Shown here: positions 9,339 through 19,072 of the stretch, piece by piece
How positions within the stretch are numbered: position 1 is the stretch's first letter
How the letters are laid out: every line of letters starts with the position of its first letter
Source of the DNA: Rhodoligotrophos sp. CJ14
Lineage (GTDB): Bacteria > Pseudomonadota > Alphaproteobacteria > Rhizobiales > Im1
DNA: 64,000 nt
Assembly (NCBI RefSeq): GCF_038811545.1
Contig: NZ_CP133319.1
Span: 2,137,516-2,201,515 of the forward strand
Direction of reading: 5' to 3'
The notes under the pieces: generated by a model
What the model was told of the DNA's origin: nothing
The model's input: the letters and a program-made list of their open reading frames with translations, nothing else
Database searches by the model: none
Program-made: the position numbers and the translations under genes

Positions 9339-9812
9339 CTATCGAAGGTCAAACAGGGAGGGTGGTACGGCTCGATTGACAACCTCTCGAATCGCGAAGC
9401 TCGATTGGATACGGGCCACCCTGGGAAGCCGCGATAGCTCCGTCTTGTGAATCCGCTCGAAGTCGCTGATGTCTCGGGCAACGACAGTGAGAAGATAATC
9501 GTCGCTTCCTGACATTAGGAAGCATCGAACGACAGAGGGACATTTGACGACGGCTGTTTCAAAGTTCTGCAGCGCTTCCTCGCTCTGACTCTCCAGCGAT
9601 ATTCTCACCAACACGGTGACCGAGAGGCCGAACCGGCGCAGGTCGAGATTGGCACCATAGCCCCGAACAAACCCATTTTCCTCCAGCGCCTTTTGCCGCC
9701 GCGCCACGGCCGTGCTCGAGAGGCCAACGCGCTCCGAAAGCTCGGTCTGGCTGACCCGGGCATTGGAGGCCAGCTGCGCCAAGATTGCGATATCGATGCG
9801 GTCGAGGTCCAT
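9339..9812 (-). CDS. Lrp/AsnC-family transcriptional regulator
   Basis: A 157-residue regulator. The N-terminal HTH is LDRIDIAILAQLASNARVSQ and ELSERVGLSSTAVARRQKAL, followed by the RAM ligand-binding fold (CFLMSGSDDYLLTVVARDIS). The frame is open to 10070, but ATG 9812 gives the standard family length. It is divergent from the alanine dehydrogenase gene across about 130 bases, the classic arrangement of an Lrp-type activator beside ald, so L-alanine or a related amino acid is the likely effector. Confidence 0.88.
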   Translation of the reverse strand: MDLDRIDIAILAQLASNARVSQTELSERVGLSSTAVARRQKALEENGFVRGYGANLDLRRFGLSVTVLVRISLESQSEEALQNFETAVVKCPSVVRCFLMSGSDDYLLTVVARDISDFERIHKTELSRLPRVARIQSSFAIREVVNRAVPPSLFDLR

Positions 9813-9942
9813 GAGGTGATTTTCTGCGCGAGAGCCCAAAATTGCGCAGGTTATCTGCGTAGATGGCCCCAGTAACATGGACTTCGCCAGGATTTCAACC
9901 GCCTGTTTGGCTATTCTCATGGCATTCGATGGGAGGATACGC

Positions 9943-11058
9943 ATGCGAGTTGGCGTTCCAAAAGAAATCAAGACACACGAATATCGGGTCGGGCTGACCC
10001 CGGGAGCGGTCCGGGAATATGTCGCGGCGGGCCATTCGGTTCTGATCGAGACCGGTGCCGGCGCCGGCATCGGCGCATCGGACGATGTCTATCGCAAGGC
10101 CGGCGCAACCATCGCTAACACGGCGGCAGATGTCTTCGCCCAGGCGGACATGATCGTGAAGGTGAAGGAGCCTCAGCCGAGCGAATGGGTCCAGCTGCGC
10201 GAAGGCCAGATCTTGTTCACCTACCTTCATTTGGCCCCCGATCCTGATCAGGCAAAGGGCCTGTTGGCATCCGGCTGCACCGCCGTCGCCTACGAGACAG
10301 TAACCGATGCCAGGGGTCAGCTCCCTCTTCTTGCACCCATGAGCGAGGTTGCGGGGCGTCTTTCGATCGAGGCGGCAGGCTCTGCTCTGAAGCGGCCGTC
10401 CGGTGGACGCGGATTGCTGCTTGGTGGCGTGCCGGGTGTGCGCCCCGCCCGCGTCGTTGTCATCGGTGGCGGGGTTGTCGGCACCCATGCGGCACGCATG
10501 GCTGCGGGCTTAGGCGCCGAGGTCACTGTTCTCGACCGTTCCATTCCGCGCCTCCGGGAGCTTGACGACCTGTTTGGCGGACGTGTGCGCACGCGCTACT
10601 CGACCCTTGAGACAATCGAGCAAGAGGCCTTCGCTGCCGATGTGGTGATCGGCGCGGTTCTCGTTCCCGGTGCGAGCGCGCCCAAGCTCATCACGCGAAA
10701 CATGCTGGGCGGCATGCAGCGTGGAGCGGTCATGGTCGACGTCGCGATCGATCAGGGCGGCTGCTTCGAGACTTCCCGGGCAACGACCCATGCCGACCCG
10801 ACCTATGAGGTCGATGGGATCGTGCATTATTGCGTGGCGAACATGCCGGGTGCGGTGCCCGTCACCTCAAGCGAGGCGCTCAACAACGCCACCTTGCCTT
10901 TCGGGCTGGAGCTTGCCCGATATGGTATCGAGGCTTTGGCGCGAAACCCCCACCTGCGCGCCGGCCTCAATGTTCATCGCGGGCAGGTGACGCATAAGGC
11001 GGTTGCGGAAAGCCTCGGGCTGCCTTTCGTGCCCGCGGAAAAGGCGATCGCGGCCTAA
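9943..11058 (+). CDS. ald: Alanine dehydrogenase
   Basis: A 371-residue enzyme, the normal length for L-alanine dehydrogenase: L-alanine + NAD+ to pyruvate + ammonia + NADH. The N-terminus MRVGVPKEIKTHEYRVGLTP is diagnostic. The substrate-binding FTYLHLAPD and the Rossmann motif VVIGGGVVGTHAARMAAGLG (about 175) are present, with DVAIDQGGCFETSRATTHADP further on. ATG 9943 has GGGAGG 9 bases upstream; the frame is open farther upstream but that is not needed. It is divergent from an Lrp gene. It could regenerate pyruvate from alanine made by the class III aminotransferase next to it. Confidence 0.95.
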   Translation: MRVGVPKEIKTHEYRVGLTPGAVREYVAAGHSVLIETGAGAGIGASDDVYRKAGATIANTAADVFAQADMIVKVKEPQPSEWVQLREGQILFTYLHLAPDPDQAKGLLASGCTAVAYETVTDARGQLPLLAPMSEVAGRLSIEAAGSALKRPSGGRGLLLGGVPGVRPARVVVIGGGVVGTHAARMAAGLGAEVTVLDRSIPRLRELDDLFGGRVRTRYSTLETIEQEAFAADVVIGAVLVPGASAPKLITRNMLGGMQRGAVMVDVAIDQGGCFETSRATTHADPTYEVDGIVHYCVANMPGAVPVTSSEALNNATLPFGLELARYGIEALARNPHLRAGLNVHRGQVTHKAVAESLGLPFVPAEKAIAA

Positions 11059-11066
11059 CCTTTGCT

Positions 11067-11105
11067 CCCTGGTGCGGCAACGCTTCGCGTCCGCCGTCAC
11101 CAGGG
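11067..11105. terminator. Inverted repeat between convergent genes, possible bidirectional terminator
   Basis: CCCTGGTG at 11067-11074 pairs with CACCAGGG at 11098-11105, with further GCGG/CCGC pairing inside. It sits between the ends of ald and the convergent aminotransferase gene. No T-run follows, so it may be a stem-loop that only protects 3' ends. Confidence 0.4.
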
Positions 11106-11147
11106 GCACCCGCGGCCTCAATCCTCGTCAGACAGCCTCGCTCAGCT

Positions 11148-12530
11148 CTATGCGGGGCATCCCGCTTCCACCCACCGGAGCGTGTCATCGAGCGCGAGCT
11201 TTGCCTTGTCCATCAGCTCGTTGATTTGAGCTTCCGTGATGATCAGCGGCGGGCAGAAGTTGAAATTGTCGCCGATGCTTCTCGTGATCACCCCATGCGC
11301 CTGGGCGCGCTTACCGGCATAGGCGGCAACCCCCACCGCCGGATCGAACGTCTCTTTCGAGGCCCTGTCCTTCACGAGTTCCATCGTCCCGACGAGGCCA
11401 ACCCCGCGCGCCTCGCCGACCAGCGGATGCTCGCCAAGCTCTCGCAAGCGGTCCTGAAAGACAGGCGCGACGCGACGCACATGACCGAGAATATCCCGCT
11501 CCTCGTAGATCTTCAGCGTCTCCAGTGCGACCGCTGCGGCAACGGGATGGCCACTATAGGTGAAGCCATGGCCAAAGGTGCCGATCTTGCCGCTCTCATC
11601 GACGACCGCTTGATAGATCTTCTCGTTGATCATCAGCGCCGAAATCGGCTGATACGCGGCGGAGAGCTGCTTCGCCATGGTCATCATGTCGGGTTGAAGC
11701 CCAAAGGTCTCGCAGCCAAACATATTCCCTGTACGGCCGAACCCGCAGATCACCTCATCGGCGATCAGCAGGATATCGTGCTTGCGCAGCACCTTTTGGA
11801 TCTTGTCGAAATAGCCCCGCGGCGGCACGATGCAGCCGCCCGAAACCATGACGGGCTCCGCGATGAACGCCCCGATCGTATCCGCCCCCTCGCGCTCGAT
11901 CAGGTCCTCGAGCGATTGGGCACATCGCGTCGCAAAATCGTCCTCCGTCTCCCCCAACTTGCCGAAGCGGTAATATCCCGGACAATCCGTATGAAGAACC
12001 TGTGGGATGGGCAGGTCGAAGTCCCGGTGATTGTTCGGCAGGCCCGTCAAGCTCGCCGATGCGATGGTGACCCCGTGATAGGCCTTCATCCGTGAGATGA
12101 TTTTCTTCTTGGCCGGCTTTCCCAACGCATTGTGGTAGTACCAGACCAGCTTCATGGCCGTGTCATTGGCCTCGGATCCGGAATTCGCGAAGAAGACTTT
12201 CGACATCGGCACGGGCGCCAGCGCGAGCAGCCTCTCGGCCAACTCGACCACCGGCTCGTTCGATTTGTGACCGAACGTATGATAGAAGGGCAGCGTCCGC
12301 ATCTGCCGGGCGGCGGCCTCCACCAAACGCTCTTCACTGAAGCCCAGCGACGCGCAGAAGAGCCCTGCAAGCGCCTCGATGTAACGGTTTCCATCGTCAT
12401 CAAAGACATAGATCCCCTCGCCTCGCGTAATGACGAGCGGCCCTTCCTTTTGGTGCACCTGCGCATTGGTATAGGGGTGCAGGACGTGAGCGATGTCGCG
12501 CGCACGAATGGAGTTCGGATGATCGTTCAT
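11148..12530 (-). CDS. Class III (omega-type) PLP aminotransferase
   Basis: A 460-residue cytosolic aminotransferase of the omega-amino acid:pyruvate / putrescine group. Visible landmarks are NSGSEANDTAMKLVWYYHNA (PLP phosphate site), the SRMKAYHGVTIASASLTGLP region, the PLP-binding Asp in LIADEVICGFGRTG, and the Schiff-base lysine in MTMAKQLSAAYQPISA. ATG 12530 gives the family N-terminus; the frame is open further upstream. It is the last gene of the leftward transporter/ureohydrolase operon. Pyruvate as acceptor would give alanine for the neighbouring alanine dehydrogenase. The amino donor (GABA, putrescine, beta-alanine) is not determined. Confidence 0.88.
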   Translation of the reverse strand: MNDHPNSIRARDIAHVLHPYTNAQVHQKEGPLVITRGEGIYVFDDDGNRYIEALAGLFCASLGFSEERLVEAAARQMRTLPFYHTFGHKSNEPVVELAERLLALAPVPMSKVFFANSGSEANDTAMKLVWYYHNALGKPAKKKIISRMKAYHGVTIASASLTGLPNNHRDFDLPIPQVLHTDCPGYYRFGKLGETEDDFATRCAQSLEDLIEREGADTIGAFIAEPVMVSGGCIVPPRGYFDKIQKVLRKHDILLIADEVICGFGRTGNMFGCETFGLQPDMMTMAKQLSAAYQPISALMINEKIYQAVVDESGKIGTFGHGFTYSGHPVAAAVALETLKIYEERDILGHVRRVAPVFQDRLRELGEHPLVGEARGVGLVGTMELVKDRASKETFDPAVGVAAYAGKRAQAHGVITRSIGDNFNFCPPLIITEAQINELMDKAKLALDDTLRWVEAGCPA

Positions 12531-12606
12531 GATTGGTCCTGTGTTTGGATATTCTCGAGCGAGCGGGCTCACGCATTGCAGAGCCCCCGCGTTTGCACCG
12601 CCCCGA

Positions 12607-13416
12607 CTAACGATGGCTTGAGATGAACTGCTGGAAGCGCTCCGATTTCGGTGAACCGAAGACCTCGGCCGGAGAGCCTTCCTCCTCGACCACGCCCTTG
12701 TGCAGGAACACGACTCGGTTCGACACGTCGCGGGCAAAGCCCATTTCATGGGTGACGACGAGCATCGTGCGGCCTTCCTCGGCAAGCGACCGCATGACCC
12801 GCAGCACCTCTCCGACAAGCTCCGGGTCGAGCGCCGAGGTGGGCTCGTCGAACAGCATCACATCGGGATGCATGGCCAGCGCGCGGGCAATCGCCGCCCG
12901 CTGCTGCTGGCCGCCCGACAAATGCGAAGGATATTGATCGCGCTTTTCCGCAATCCCGACTTTCGCAAGCAGGGCCTCGGCCTCGGCGATACATTCCGCC
13001 CGCGGACGCTTCTGCACATGGATAGGCGCCTCGATCACATTCTCCAGGATCGTCATGTGCGACCAGAGATTGAAGCTCTGGAAGACCATCGCGACCCGTG
13101 AGCGGATACGGTCCACCTGCCTCTGATCTGCCGGCTGCACCCCGCGCTTGCCCTGTCTCAGCCCGATCATTTCCCCCTTGATGCGGATCTCTCCGGAATC
13201 GGGCACTTCCAGCAAATTGATACAGCGCAGCATGGTGGACTTCCCCGAGCCCGAAGCGCCCAGGATGGAAATGACATCGCCCTCCATCGCCTCCAGCGAG
13301 ATGCCCTTGAGAACCTCGAGCTGGCCGAAGCTCTTGCGCAACCTTTTGATCGACACCGCCGGCACGGCTTGGGACGGCGCCTGTTCAGGCGCCAGTGAGG
13401 CAGGGGCATTAGACAT
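12607..13416 (-). CDS. Basic amino acid/opine-type ABC transporter ATP-binding protein
   Basis: A 269-residue HisP/OccP-type ATPase. Walker [10 protein letters not shown] is near residue 53, the signature [15 protein letters not shown] near 164, Walker [21 protein letters not shown], and the H-loop [14 protein letters not shown]. The insert between Walker A and the Q-loop ([20 protein letters not shown]) is typical of the histidine/opine subgroup. Its start overlaps the end of the upstream permease gene by 8 bases, so it is tightly coupled. Confidence 0.92.
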   Translation of the reverse strand: MSNAPASLAPEQAPSQAVPAVSIKRLRKSFGQLEVLKGISLEAMEGDVISILGASGSGKSTMLRCINLLEVPDSGEIRIKGEMIGLRQGKRGVQPADQRQVDRIRSRVAMVFQSFNLWSHMTILENVIEAPIHVQKRPRAECIAEAEALLAKVGIAEKRDQYPSHLSGGQQQRAAIARALAMHPDVMLFDEPTSALDPELVGEVLRVMRSLAEEGRTMLVVTHEMGFARDVSNRVVFLHKGVVEEEGSPAEVFGSPKSERFQQFISSHR

Positions 13417-14134
13417 GGGCAGCCTCCAGGCGCGGCGTCACGGCGGGAGGACGGCGCAGATGCGGCGAGAGCCACCACTCGATGGCCATGATGATGCGCG
13501 TGATGATGAAATTGATCGCAAGATAGATCAGGCCCGCGACCACGAAGATTTCGATTACGCGAAAGCTTTGCGAGATGAGTTTGGCGGCGATGCCGGTCAC
13601 TTCCATCATGGTGATGACCGAGGCGAGGGAGGTGGCTTTCACCATGAGGATGATCTCGCTGCCATAGGCGGGAAGCGCTTGGCGGACGGCAGTGGGAAAG
13701 ATGATGCGCCGGAAAAGCAGGAAGCCGGACATGCCACAGGCGCGCGCCGCCTCGACCTCGTTCCGAGGAACCGCCTGCAGGCCGCCGCGAATGATCTCGC
13801 TCGAATAGGCGGCCGTGTTCAACATGAGGGCGCAGACCGCGCACCAATAGGCTTCACGGAAGAACCCCCAGAGACCGATCGAATCCAAAACCGAGCGAAA
13901 CTGACCGAGCCCGTAATAGATGAGGAAGATCTGAACCAGCAGGGGCGTGCCGCGAAACACGAAGACATAGGCCCGCGCCGGCCAGTCGAGGATCTTCAAA
14001 CCCGACAGGCGCATTAGCGCAAGGATCAGGGCGAAGGCGCTGCCAAGCGCCAGCGAGACGAAGGCGAGATTCAGCGTCAGCGGCACACCGCTGAGCAGGC
14101 TCACGAAGGTCTCCCCCATGAAGGCAAAATCCAT
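13409..14134 (-). CDS. Basic amino acid/opine-type ABC transporter permease (HisM-like)
   Basis: A 241-residue inner-membrane permease. The N-terminal [20 protein letters not shown], the [20 protein letters not shown] motif and the EAA loop [20 protein letters not shown] mark the HisM/OccM family. It shares one base with the stop of the preceding permease gene (TGATG) and overlaps the ATPase gene by 8 bases. It would pair with the product of 14134-14856 as a heterodimer. Confidence 0.9.
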   Translation of the reverse strand: MDFAFMGETFVSLLSGVPLTLNLAFVSLALGSAFALILALMRLSGLKILDWPARAYVFVFRGTPLLVQIFLIYYGLGQFRSVLDSIGLWGFFREAYWCAVCALMLNTAAYSSEIIRGGLQAVPRNEVEAARACGMSGFLLFRRIIFPTAVRQALPAYGSEIILMVKATSLASVITMMEVTGIAAKLISQSFRVIEIFVVAGLIYLAINFIITRIIMAIEWWLSPHLRRPPAVTPRLEAAHV

Positions 14135-14856
14135 CAGGAAGTCCTCCGCAAGCCGCGCATGGAATAGCGCTCGGCGCGCTGGAACAGATAGGTCGATGCC
14201 CAGGTCACGGCCAGATAGAGGATCGCCGCCGTGATATAGAAATCGAACGGACGGCGGGTCGAGCCGGCGGCGATATAGGACTGGCGCAACAGCTCGACCA
14301 GGCCGGTCACCGAGATCAGCGCCGATTCCTTGAGCACCAGCTGCCAGGTATTGCCAAGGCCGGGAATGGCGAAACGCAAGACCTGCGGGATGATGATGCG
14401 GCGGAACATGAGCCAGCGATGCATGCCCACCGAGCGCGCCGCCTCGAGCTCGCCCCGACTGACGACCTGATAAGCGCCGCGAAACACTTCCGCCTGATAG
14501 GCCCCCGAGATCACCCCAATCGCCAGAGCGCCGGTCACGAAGGCCGGAACCCCGACGAACCCCTCGCCGCCGAACAGCCGCCCGATCGCGCTCAAGCCGG
14601 CACTGCCGCCGAAATAGAAGAGATAGATGACGAGCAGATCGGGAATGCCCCGCAGCACCGTCGTGTAGCCGTCAGCAAGCCACCTGACGGCGAGAGTGCC
14701 GGCGATCTTGCCCCAAGCCACGATCGTGCCGATCACCGAGCCCACGAGAAAGCCGCAAACCGCCACGGCGATCGTCATGCAGGTCGCAAGGAGAAGGGCC
14801 GATCCCCACCCGTTCGGGCCGAAACCGACGAGCTCGAAATAGCTCAGTTGCTGCAC
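14134..14856 (-). CDS. Basic amino acid/opine-type ABC transporter permease (HisQ-like)
   Basis: A 240-residue permease starting with GTG at 14856 (MQQLSYFELVGFGPNGWGSA). It shows the HisQ/OccQ features YTTVLRGIPDLLVIYLFYFG and the EAA loop LEAARSVGMHRWLMFRRIII. It follows the binding-protein gene after 137 bases. It is the first of two permeases in the set; the pair and the single ATPase form a complete transporter. Confidence 0.9.
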   Translation of the reverse strand: MQQLSYFELVGFGPNGWGSALLLATCMTIAVAVCGFLVGSVIGTIVAWGKIAGTLAVRWLADGYTTVLRGIPDLLVIYLFYFGGSAGLSAIGRLFGGEGFVGVPAFVTGALAIGVISGAYQAEVFRGAYQVVSRGELEAARSVGMHRWLMFRRIIIPQVLRFAIPGLGNTWQLVLKESALISVTGLVELLRQSYIAAGSTRRPFDFYITAAILYLAVTWASTYLFQRAERYSMRGLRRTS

Positions 14857-14993
14857 ACTGTTCTGCCCGTCCTGTTGTCGCTTATTTTCACCGGCGCCAG
14901 ACCGAATGCATCGGCATCATCGCAGAATAACCATACATCAGCCCGATGGTCGGTCGCCATGCGATCGGAACGCTAACGATCGCGAAAATTGGG

Positions 14994-15842
14994 TCAAGAC
15001 CGGGGAGTTACGTCCGTCTTGAACCACTTCTCGGAGAGCGCTTTGACCGTTCCATCTTTCATTGCCGCGCTGATCGCGTCGTTGAACATCTGCTTGAGTT
15101 TTGCGTCCTCCTTTCGGAGGCCGACTGCAATACCCTGCCCGAAAACATCACCGGTGAAGCTTGGACCAACGATCGCGAACGTGTCGTATCCGGGCTTTTG
15201 CAGGGTAGAGTTCAATGAGGTCGTCTGAGCAACGATCGCATCGAGCCGGCCCGCCTGCAAATCCAGATCGTGCTGTTCCGTCGTCTTATACTCGCGCACC
15301 TCGATATCGCCTTTGAAATACTTGTCGAGGAACGCCGCATTCGAGGTAGAACCCTGCACACCAATCGTTTTGCCTTTGAGAGCTTCCCTCAAACCATCGA
15401 TGGCCTGCTTTGCCTTGTCCGGATCCTTATTGATATCGATGACCTCGCCTCCACCGGGCAGGTTCGCCAGCGGACCCGACTTGTCCACCATGATGCCGGC
15501 CAGAGTAGAAGCATAGGGCTGGCTGAAATCCATGACCTCGCGGCGTTTATCCGTCGCGATCATCGAGGCCACGATCGCATCGAACTTATGCGCGTTCAGC
15601 GACGGAATAAGGCCGTCCCAGTCCTGCGCCACGATCTCGCAGCTCACCTTCATGCGCTTGCAGAGATCATTGGCAAGATCGATTTCGAAACCTTCGAGCT
15701 TCCCGCCCGGACCGCTGAAGTTCCAGGGCTCATAAGCCCCTTCGGTCGCGATGGTTATCTTGGATGGTGCTGTTTGGGCTTGCGCGAGGCCAATCGAAAG
15801 CCCCATGGCGGAAAGCACGGCAAGTGCGCGAAGAATCTTCAT
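14994..15842 (-). CDS. Lysine/arginine/ornithine- or opine-type periplasmic binding protein
   Basis: A 282-residue family 3 binding protein. The signal peptide is MKILRALAVLSAMGLSIGLA with cleavage after AQA. The mature protein starts KITIATEGAYEPWNFSGPGG and has GFEIDLANDLCKRMKVSCEI and AQDWDGLIPSLNAHKFDAI, close in pattern to LAO/HisJ and to octopine/nopaline binding proteins. The paired cysteines (KRMKVSCEI region) occur in LAO-type proteins. ATG 15842 is chosen over upstream in-frame codons because it opens the signal peptide. The neighbouring ureohydrolase supports a basic or guanidino ligand. Confidence 0.88.
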   Translation of the reverse strand: MKILRALAVLSAMGLSIGLAQAQTAPSKITIATEGAYEPWNFSGPGGKLEGFEIDLANDLCKRMKVSCEIVAQDWDGLIPSLNAHKFDAIVASMIATDKRREVMDFSQPYASTLAGIMVDKSGPLANLPGGGEVIDINKDPDKAKQAIDGLREALKGKTIGVQGSTSNAAFLDKYFKGDIEVREYKTTEQHDLDLQAGRLDAIVAQTTSLNSTLQKPGYDTFAIVGPSFTGDVFGQGIAVGLRKEDAKLKQMFNDAISAAMKDGTVKALSEKWFKTDVTPRS

Positions 15843-15956
15843 TGTCGCTCCCTCTCGATCACTATTTAGATCGTTACCTCGTGTTCTTGCTTGTCTCCAC
15901 GAGCCCCGGCGCAAAGCTCTTTGGGCTGGTATCGTTGGCAACTGATCGGCTGATGA

Positions 15957-17027
15957 TCAGGAACGGCCTGCCGCTCGGTCCCGTCTCGACGTAACCGTTC
16001 GCGTGGCGAGGCAGAGAAGCTCGAACAGCATCTGTGCCCCTGCCTGTGCGGTGATCGAGTTGGCGTCATATTGTGGCGCCACCTCCACCACGTCTCCGCC
16101 CACGATATTGAGGCCGATCAACCCGCGCAGCAGCCGCAGGGCCTCGCTCGTCGTAAGCCCTCCAACCTCTGGGGTTCCGGTTCCCGGCGCGAAAGCCGGA
16201 TCCAAACTGTCAATGTCGAAGGAAATATAGGTCGGGCCATCCCCTGCCACCGCTCTGGCGCGCTTGATCACGGCATCAAGCCCGAGTTCACCCACCTCTT
16301 CGGCGTGAATGACGGTCATGCCGGACTCGAACGAGAACTCCCACAGATATTCGGAGCTTCCCCGTATCCCGATTTGAATGGTGCGCTCCGGGTCGAGCAC
16401 CCCATCGAGCACCGCTTGCCGGAACGGTCCACCATGATGGAACTTACAGCCCTCGAACGACCCGCTCGTGTCGCAATGCGCGTCGATATGGATCATCCCG
16501 ACCGGCCTGTCTCTGCCTATTGCACGCAGAATTGGCAGGCTCACGGAATGGTCGCCGCCCACCGAGAGCGGCACGACGCCAGCCTCAACCGCTCGGCGGA
16601 TGAATGCCTCGATATTCTCATGACAAGCGGCCAGGTCGTATCGGCTGCTCAGGGGAACATCCCCGATATCCGCAATCCTGCATTCCCCGCTCGGCACCAT
16701 GCGCAGCACATGCTCATAAGGGCCGATCCTCTCCACGGTCCTGAGCGCGCGCGGGCCAAACCGGGCACCGGACCGATTTGTCACACCGAGATCCATGGGG
16801 ATACCGAGAAGCGCGATATCGAGCCCGCCGAAGTCCGGCAGGTCCGCGGCATCCGGCCGGTAAGGCGCTTTCAGGAGCGTGGGAATGCCCGCATATGGTG
16901 CAGGACGCCGGTCGCCGTCCTTGAACACCAGATCAGCGACCCGCTTGAATTCTGGATCGAAAATGTCGCTTCCCGCAGCGCGCCCATATTTCTCACGCAG
17001 CCTGCTTAGCTTGTCTCGATCAACCAT
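15957..17027 (-). CDS. Ureohydrolase (agmatinase / guanidino-acid hydrolase family)
   Basis: A 356-residue dinuclear-manganese hydrolase that releases urea from a guanidino compound. All metal ligands are visible: His 160 in SVGGDHSVSLP, Asp 182/His 184/Asp 186 in IDAHCDT, and Asp 271/Asp 273 in SFDIDSLDPAFAPGTGTPEV. The extra N-terminal segment of about 65 residues is longer than in E. coli SpeB and is typical of guanidinobutyrase/guanidinopropionase-like members. It lies 47 bases after the GGT gene and about 115 bases before the binding-protein gene, in the same leftward operon. Agmatine, 4-guanidinobutyrate or a similar compound are candidates; the sequence alone does not decide. Confidence 0.88.
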   Translation of the reverse strand: MVDRDKLSRLREKYGRAAGSDIFDPEFKRVADLVFKDGDRRPAPYAGIPTLLKAPYRPDAADLPDFGGLDIALLGIPMDLGVTNRSGARFGPRALRTVERIGPYEHVLRMVPSGECRIADIGDVPLSSRYDLAACHENIEAFIRRAVEAGVVPLSVGGDHSVSLPILRAIGRDRPVGMIHIDAHCDTSGSFEGCKFHHGGPFRQAVLDGVLDPERTIQIGIRGSSEYLWEFSFESGMTVIHAEEVGELGLDAVIKRARAVAGDGPTYISFDIDSLDPAFAPGTGTPEVGGLTTSEALRLLRGLIGLNIVGGDVVEVAPQYDANSITAQAGAQMLFELLCLATRTVTSRRDRAAGRS

Positions 17028-17074
17028 CCTGAACCGCTCCCCCAGCTAAGCCGCCTTGCCAAATGTCCCGCGCC

Positions 17075-18667
17075 TCACCAGCCCAGAGCACACCCGTCCT
17101 TACGGTGGTCGGAACCGCCATAGAGAGCGCCGGTGTCCCAGTCGATCCAAATGCCTTGTGCGCCGCCGATCGCCCATGAGGGTGAAACGAGCTTGAAGCC
17201 GCGTCGCTCGAGTTCCATGCGCGTCTCCTGCGGCATGGTCCCTTCCACCTCGACTTCATTAGTGCCGGGCTTCGGAAACAAACGAGGCAAGCCAATGGCC
17301 GTTTGGAGATCAAGGCCAAAATCAATGACCTTTGTGAGCAGATGAGCATGGCCCATCGCCTGATAATGTCCTCCCATCACGCCGAAGGGCATCTGGACCT
17401 TTCCGTCACGCACCAGCATGCCCGGAATGATCGTGTGAAGCGGCCGCTTTCTGGGCGCGATCGCGTTGGGATGGCCCTGTTCCAGAACGAAGCTCTGCCC
17501 GCGATTGTGCAGGAGGACACCGCTCTTCGGCGAAACCAGCCCGCTTCCATAGGGATGAAAGAGCGAGTTGATGAAGCTGACCGCGTTGCGCTCCTTATCG
17601 ACGACGGTGATATAAACCGTGTCCCGGTGGTTCGGCGGCATATAGGCGGGCGGGGCTTCCATGGCCCGCTTCAGGTCGATTCGGCTGCGCAGCTCTTGGG
17701 CAAGCTGCTCGGACAATAGCCACTCAACGGGAACATCGACCTGCGTAGGATCCGCCAGCACTGCGTCCCGGATTGAATAAGCCAGACGGGTCGCCTCGAT
17801 CTCCACATGCAGACGATCGGCGGACAAGGGATCTCCCTTCGCCTCGAAACCTGCGAGAATGTTGAGGATCATCAGGGCGATGACACCCTGCCCGCTCGGC
17901 GGGCACTCGAACACTTCATAGTCGCGGAAGGACGTCTTGATCGGGTTGACGTAATCACCCTTGGCGGACTTGAAGTCCTCGAGCGTATGGAGGCCGCCTG
18001 AGGCCTGCAGGCACTCGACGATGTCAGCCGCCACCGGGCCGCCATAGAAGGCTTCGGGCCCATGCTCGGCAATGAGTGCAAGAGTGCTGGCGAGCTCGGG
18101 TTGATAATGCACCGTGCCCGCCATCGGCACCCGACCGTCCGGCAAGAAGGTCCGCGCCACGTCCTTGTTTCCGCGGAGCAGTGCTTCCTGATTGGCCCAG
18201 TCGGCCGCCACCCGCGGAGCTATGACATAGCCGTCCCGCGCCAGCGCGATCGCCGGCTGGAGCAGCTCGCCGAAATCCCTCGTCCCATGATCTCTGACCA
18301 GGGTCGCCCATGCATCCACCGCGCCCGGAATGGTCACCGCATGCGGGGACTGCCGCGGAATTGCGGTATAGCCTTGCGCTCTGTACCACTCGGCCGTCGC
18401 GGCCACCGGCGCGCGGCCCGCCCCGTTATAGGCAATAATCTTGGCGCTTCCGCCCCTGGAGAGCAGAGCAAAGCAGTCGCCACCGATCCCCGTGGAGCCC
18501 GGCTCGACGACACACTGCACGGCACAGGCGGCAACTGCTGCATCGATCGCGTTTCCGCCCCGCTGAAGAACGTTTACGGCCGCCAGCGTTGCCGCTGGAT
18601 GTGATGTCGCCGCCATGCCGGTCCGCGACATGACGAGCGACCGCCCCGGGATTTCGAAGTCTCTCAT
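17075..18667 (-). CDS. Gamma-glutamyltransferase family protein
   Basis: A 530-residue GGT-family Ntn-hydrolase without a clear signal peptide (MRDFEIPGRSLVMSRTGMAA). RGGNAIDAAVAACAVQCVVE near residue 35, the catalytic threonine about 350 in HRDTVYITVVDK, and the C-terminal FGVMGGHYQAMGHAHLLTKV are diagnostic. ATG 18667 is used; a TTG lies one codon upstream. It is the first gene of the leftward operon with the ureohydrolase, transporter and aminotransferase. It is a paralogue of the GGT at 4610-6244 rather than a recent duplicate, since the motifs around the threonine differ. It probably removes a glutamyl cap from the imported compound. Confidence 0.87.
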   Translation of the reverse strand: MRDFEIPGRSLVMSRTGMAATSHPAATLAAVNVLQRGGNAIDAAVAACAVQCVVEPGSTGIGGDCFALLSRGGSAKIIAYNGAGRAPVAATAEWYRAQGYTAIPRQSPHAVTIPGAVDAWATLVRDHGTRDFGELLQPAIALARDGYVIAPRVAADWANQEALLRGNKDVARTFLPDGRVPMAGTVHYQPELASTLALIAEHGPEAFYGGPVAADIVECLQASGGLHTLEDFKSAKGDYVNPIKTSFRDYEVFECPPSGQGVIALMILNILAGFEAKGDPLSADRLHVEIEATRLAYSIRDAVLADPTQVDVPVEWLLSEQLAQELRSRIDLKRAMEAPPAYMPPNHRDTVYITVVDKERNAVSFINSLFHPYGSGLVSPKSGVLLHNRGQSFVLEQGHPNAIAPRKRPLHTIIPGMLVRDGKVQMPFGVMGGHYQAMGHAHLLTKVIDFGLDLQTAIGLPRLFPKPGTNEVEVEGTMPQETRMELERRGFKLVSPSWAIGGAQGIWIDWDTGALYGGSDHRKDGCALGW

Positions 18668-18912
18668 CAAGCAAGTGCTTCCAGATTAGCTGACGATTTC
18701 GGGCTCTGCTGGGGCCGTGTGCAGGCCGCTATGAGCCGGCGTCCGCGGAACGAACGCCGGTTGATCGCGCCATCTGGACAGGAGCCCAGGACACACGACA
18801 AAGGTTGCGCGCTGTTTCCGCGTATGTGGCCTCACTCCCCAGTGGAAATGGCGCTCTCTCACTCCCCGGCCCTTATTGTCCTTATTGCGCGGGATCATGA
18901 TCCCGGAGCCAA

Positions 18913-18922
18913 GTTGCATACA
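18913..18922. promoter_or_regulatory. Candidate FCD-regulator operator TTGCATACAA
   Basis: Exact reverse complement of the palindrome at 8197-8206. It lies about 246 bases before the start of the GGT gene, in the roughly 400-base gap between that gene and the PRISE-like gene. The rest of the gap shows no gene I can support. Confidence 0.45.
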
Positions 18923-19072
18923 ATCTGTTATGCGAACGCGGAGACTGTCAAGCCCAAAGACAATGCGATGCCAGCCCCACCCGTTCGGGGTGAGACTAGC
19001 CTGTCGCGGCCCGGTTTCGTGATTCAAAGAAAGCGAAAACGCTATGTGGTGAGTGTGATGTCTCGCGCGAAG

